From a virus, in IMG/VR virus record IMGVR_UViG_3300050125_000005, positions 1 through 30,377 of that record: a DNA stretch of 30,377 nucleotides, one strand, 5' to 3'. This document shows positions 28,960 through 30,377 of this stretch, one piece after another; position 1 is the stretch's first letter; the number at the start of each line of letters is the position of its first letter. The notes below the pieces were generated by a model that saw only the letters and a list, made by a program, of their open reading frames with translations, made no database searches and was not told where the DNA came from. Both the position numbers and the translations under genes were made by a program.

Positions 28960-30377
28960 ATGACGACAAACGTACCCGCCCCGACATTCACGCCTACCGG
29001 GCTTGTCATACCGACCGAGGCTGCGATTCTCGCGGGCGTGCAGCAAGATTATAACGCTGCGTTTGGCGGCAATCTTAATCCGCAGTTAACTTCCCCGCAG
29101 GGGCAGTTATGCTCGAGTACGTCGGCAATCGTCGCAAACGCAAATACCGTTTTCGCTACGTTCGTCAATCAAGTCGACCCCGACACGGCCACGGGCTTCA
29201 TGCAGGACGCCGTTGGCCGAATATATTTCTTAAATCGCAATCCGGCCGTACCAACCACGGTGAATCTGCAATGTGGCGGCGCGTTCGGGACGCCGATCCC
29301 CCTTGGCGCGCTCGCGCAAGACACGAGCGGCAATGTGTATTCGTGTACGGAGGCGGGATCAATCCCCGTAGGCGGCTCGGTCACGTTGCCGTTTGCGAAC
29401 GTGGTCCCCGGGCCAACAGCGTGCCCGGCGAACAGCGTCACGACAATTTATAACGCAATTACCGGATGGGAGTCGGTGAACAATTCCTCGCCCGGCACAA
29501 TTGGCGCGAACGTCGAATCTCCTGCCGCGTTCGAATATCGCCGCGAGCAGTCAGTAGGGTTGAACGCGCAGGGATCGATACCGGCGATTTACGCCGCGTG
29601 TTTTGTCGTGCCGAACGTCATCGACGTGTTCGTCACGCAGAATAACACGGGCAGCACCATATCCGGCGCGATCAATGGCAATCCGAATTCGACGTCGTTC
29701 CCAGTCGCGCCGCATTCGGTTTACGTGGCCGTCACTGGCGGCGCGGCGCAGGCTGTCGCTAATGCCATATGGGCGGCAACGAATATTGGCGCGGGTTATC
29801 AACCGGTATTCTCCGGCACGGGCTCTCAGTCCGGCAGCGTGGTCACGATCAGCGCAAACCCGGGCGGGGCGTCCGTCAGTAGAATAGAAGTCGGCATGAC
29901 GTTAGCGGGCGCGGTTCATGGCGTGCCTACGGTCACGTCGTTCGGCACATATACGAATAGTGCCGGCACGGGCACATTGAACGTGAGCACGTCAGGCACG
30001 GCTAGTTCAGGCGCAATCACCGGGCAGCAAATAGGCTCGGCAGGAGCAACGCTTGTTTCGGAAACTGTCGCCGACCCTAGCGGCTACAATCCGCCGTATC
30101 CGGAATATCAAGTTAATTATATCAATCCGGCAAGCACGCCGATTTATTTCGCCGTTACGTTAGCTTCAAGCGCTCTCCTACCGTCCAATATTGTAACGTT
30201 AGTTCAGCAAGCGATAATTGCGCAGTTCACGGGGCAGACGCAGGGAAGTATCCGCGAGCGAATCGGCGCGCAGATTCTCGCGTCGCGATATTTCGGTCCC
30301 GTGCAGGCACTCGGCAATGAAGTGTCAATCCTCACAATCACGATAGGGTTTAATTCGAGCGTCGGCGACGCCGCGTT
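28960..30377 (+). CDS. baseplate J-like protein with inserted module (partial, runs off the end)
   Basis: The frame is open to the window end (472 codons). ATG 28960, one base past the wedge stop. J-like signature: TEAAILAGVQQDYNAAFGG, QGQLCSSTSAIVAN, QVDPDTATGFMQDAVGRIYFLNR, INAxxN-like VNNSSPGTIGANVESPAAFEYRREQSV, and SIPAIYAACFVVPNV. Builds the wedge that triggers sheath contraction. Residues ~283-350 (VFSGTGSQSGSVVTI...GTYTNSAGTGTLNVSTSG) are a copy of the module inserted in the sheath, placed between GAGY-type and PSGYNPPYPEYQV segments. Confidence 0.85.
   Translation, partial: MTTNVPAPTFTPTGLVIPTEAAILAGVQQDYNAAFGGNLNPQLTSPQGQLCSSTSAIVANANTVFATFVNQVDPDTATGFMQDAVGRIYFLNRNPAVPTTVNLQCGGAFGTPIPLGALAQDTSGNVYSCTEAGSIPVGGSVTLPFANVVPGPTACPANSVTTIYNAITGWESVNNSSPGTIGANVESPAAFEYRREQSVGLNAQGSIPAIYAACFVVPNVIDVFVTQNNTGSTISGAINGNPNSTSFPVAPHSVYVAVTGGAAQAVANAIWAATNIGAGYQPVFSGTGSQSGSVVTISANPGGASVSRIEVGMTLAGAVHGVPTVTSFGTYTNSAGTGTLNVSTSGTASSGAITGQQIGSAGATLVSETVADPSGYNPPYPEYQVNYINPASTPIYFAVTLASSALLPSNIVTLVQQAIIAQFTGQTQGSIRERIGAQILASRYFGPVQALGNEVSILTITIGFNSSVGDAA

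Overview
The window is a contiguous stretch of the structural (late) region of a contractile-tailed, dsDNA caudovirus (myovirus-like phage or prophage) of a GC-rich Gram-negative host. The evidence is the gene order: small terminase, large terminase, DUF1073-type portal, MuF-like head protein, DUF2213-type protease, scaffold, decoration protein, DUF2184-type major capsid, DUF4054-type adaptor, gp10-like and neck proteins, DUF3383-type sheath, tube, tail assembly chaperone with a -1 frameshift, tape measure, baseplate plug, hub, spike, gp25-like wedge, and a baseplate J-like protein that runs off the right end. The base composition and protein style resemble phages of Burkholderiales, but the host cannot be fixed from this sequence. 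No integrase, polymerase, tRNA or CRISPR array is visible.

Layout. 1-509 holds leftward small genes (an acidic 35-aa ORF and a zinc-knuckle protein). 510-744 is a divergent AT-rich control region with an 11-bp inverted repeat, three helically spaced direct repeats and a rightward promoter. 745-3526 is the packaging module, with a previously easy-to-miss 56-aa helix-turn-helix gene coupled between the two terminase genes. 3523-4056 carries tiny membrane proteins. 4057-5012 is a five-gene, leftward, translationally coupled cassette (lipoprotein, two single-span microproteins, two soluble proteins) with its own promoter, inserted against the direction of the late operon. 5213-11462 holds the portal, small ORFs, a metallophosphoesterase, a dATP/dGTP diphosphohydrolase-like protein, MuF and an endonuclease VII-like homing nuclease. 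11487-18416 is head and neck; 18509-30377 is tail and baseplate, interrupted by an HNH nuclease at 21393-21857.

Main points of interest. (1) The endonuclease VII-like gene sits inside the 3' end of the MuF gene; a second, synonymously recoded copy of the last ~31 MuF codons lies downstream of it, so the insertion appears to have replaced the MuF C-terminus while leaving the old one as a remnant. (2) A 50-70 residue glycine/threonine-rich module recurs, as an insertion, in at least four unrelated virion proteins (decoration protein twice, DUF4054 adaptor, sheath, baseplate J). (3) The leftward cassette at 4057-5012 is a strong candidate for an accessory (moron-type) system of unknown function. 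(4) A very stable terminator hairpin lies just after the capsid gene but inside the start of the next ORF. (5) Palindromes of the form GTGA-N6-TCAC overlap candidate promoters of the portal and the sheath. All function names come from recognition of motifs and gene order by eye; no database search was run.
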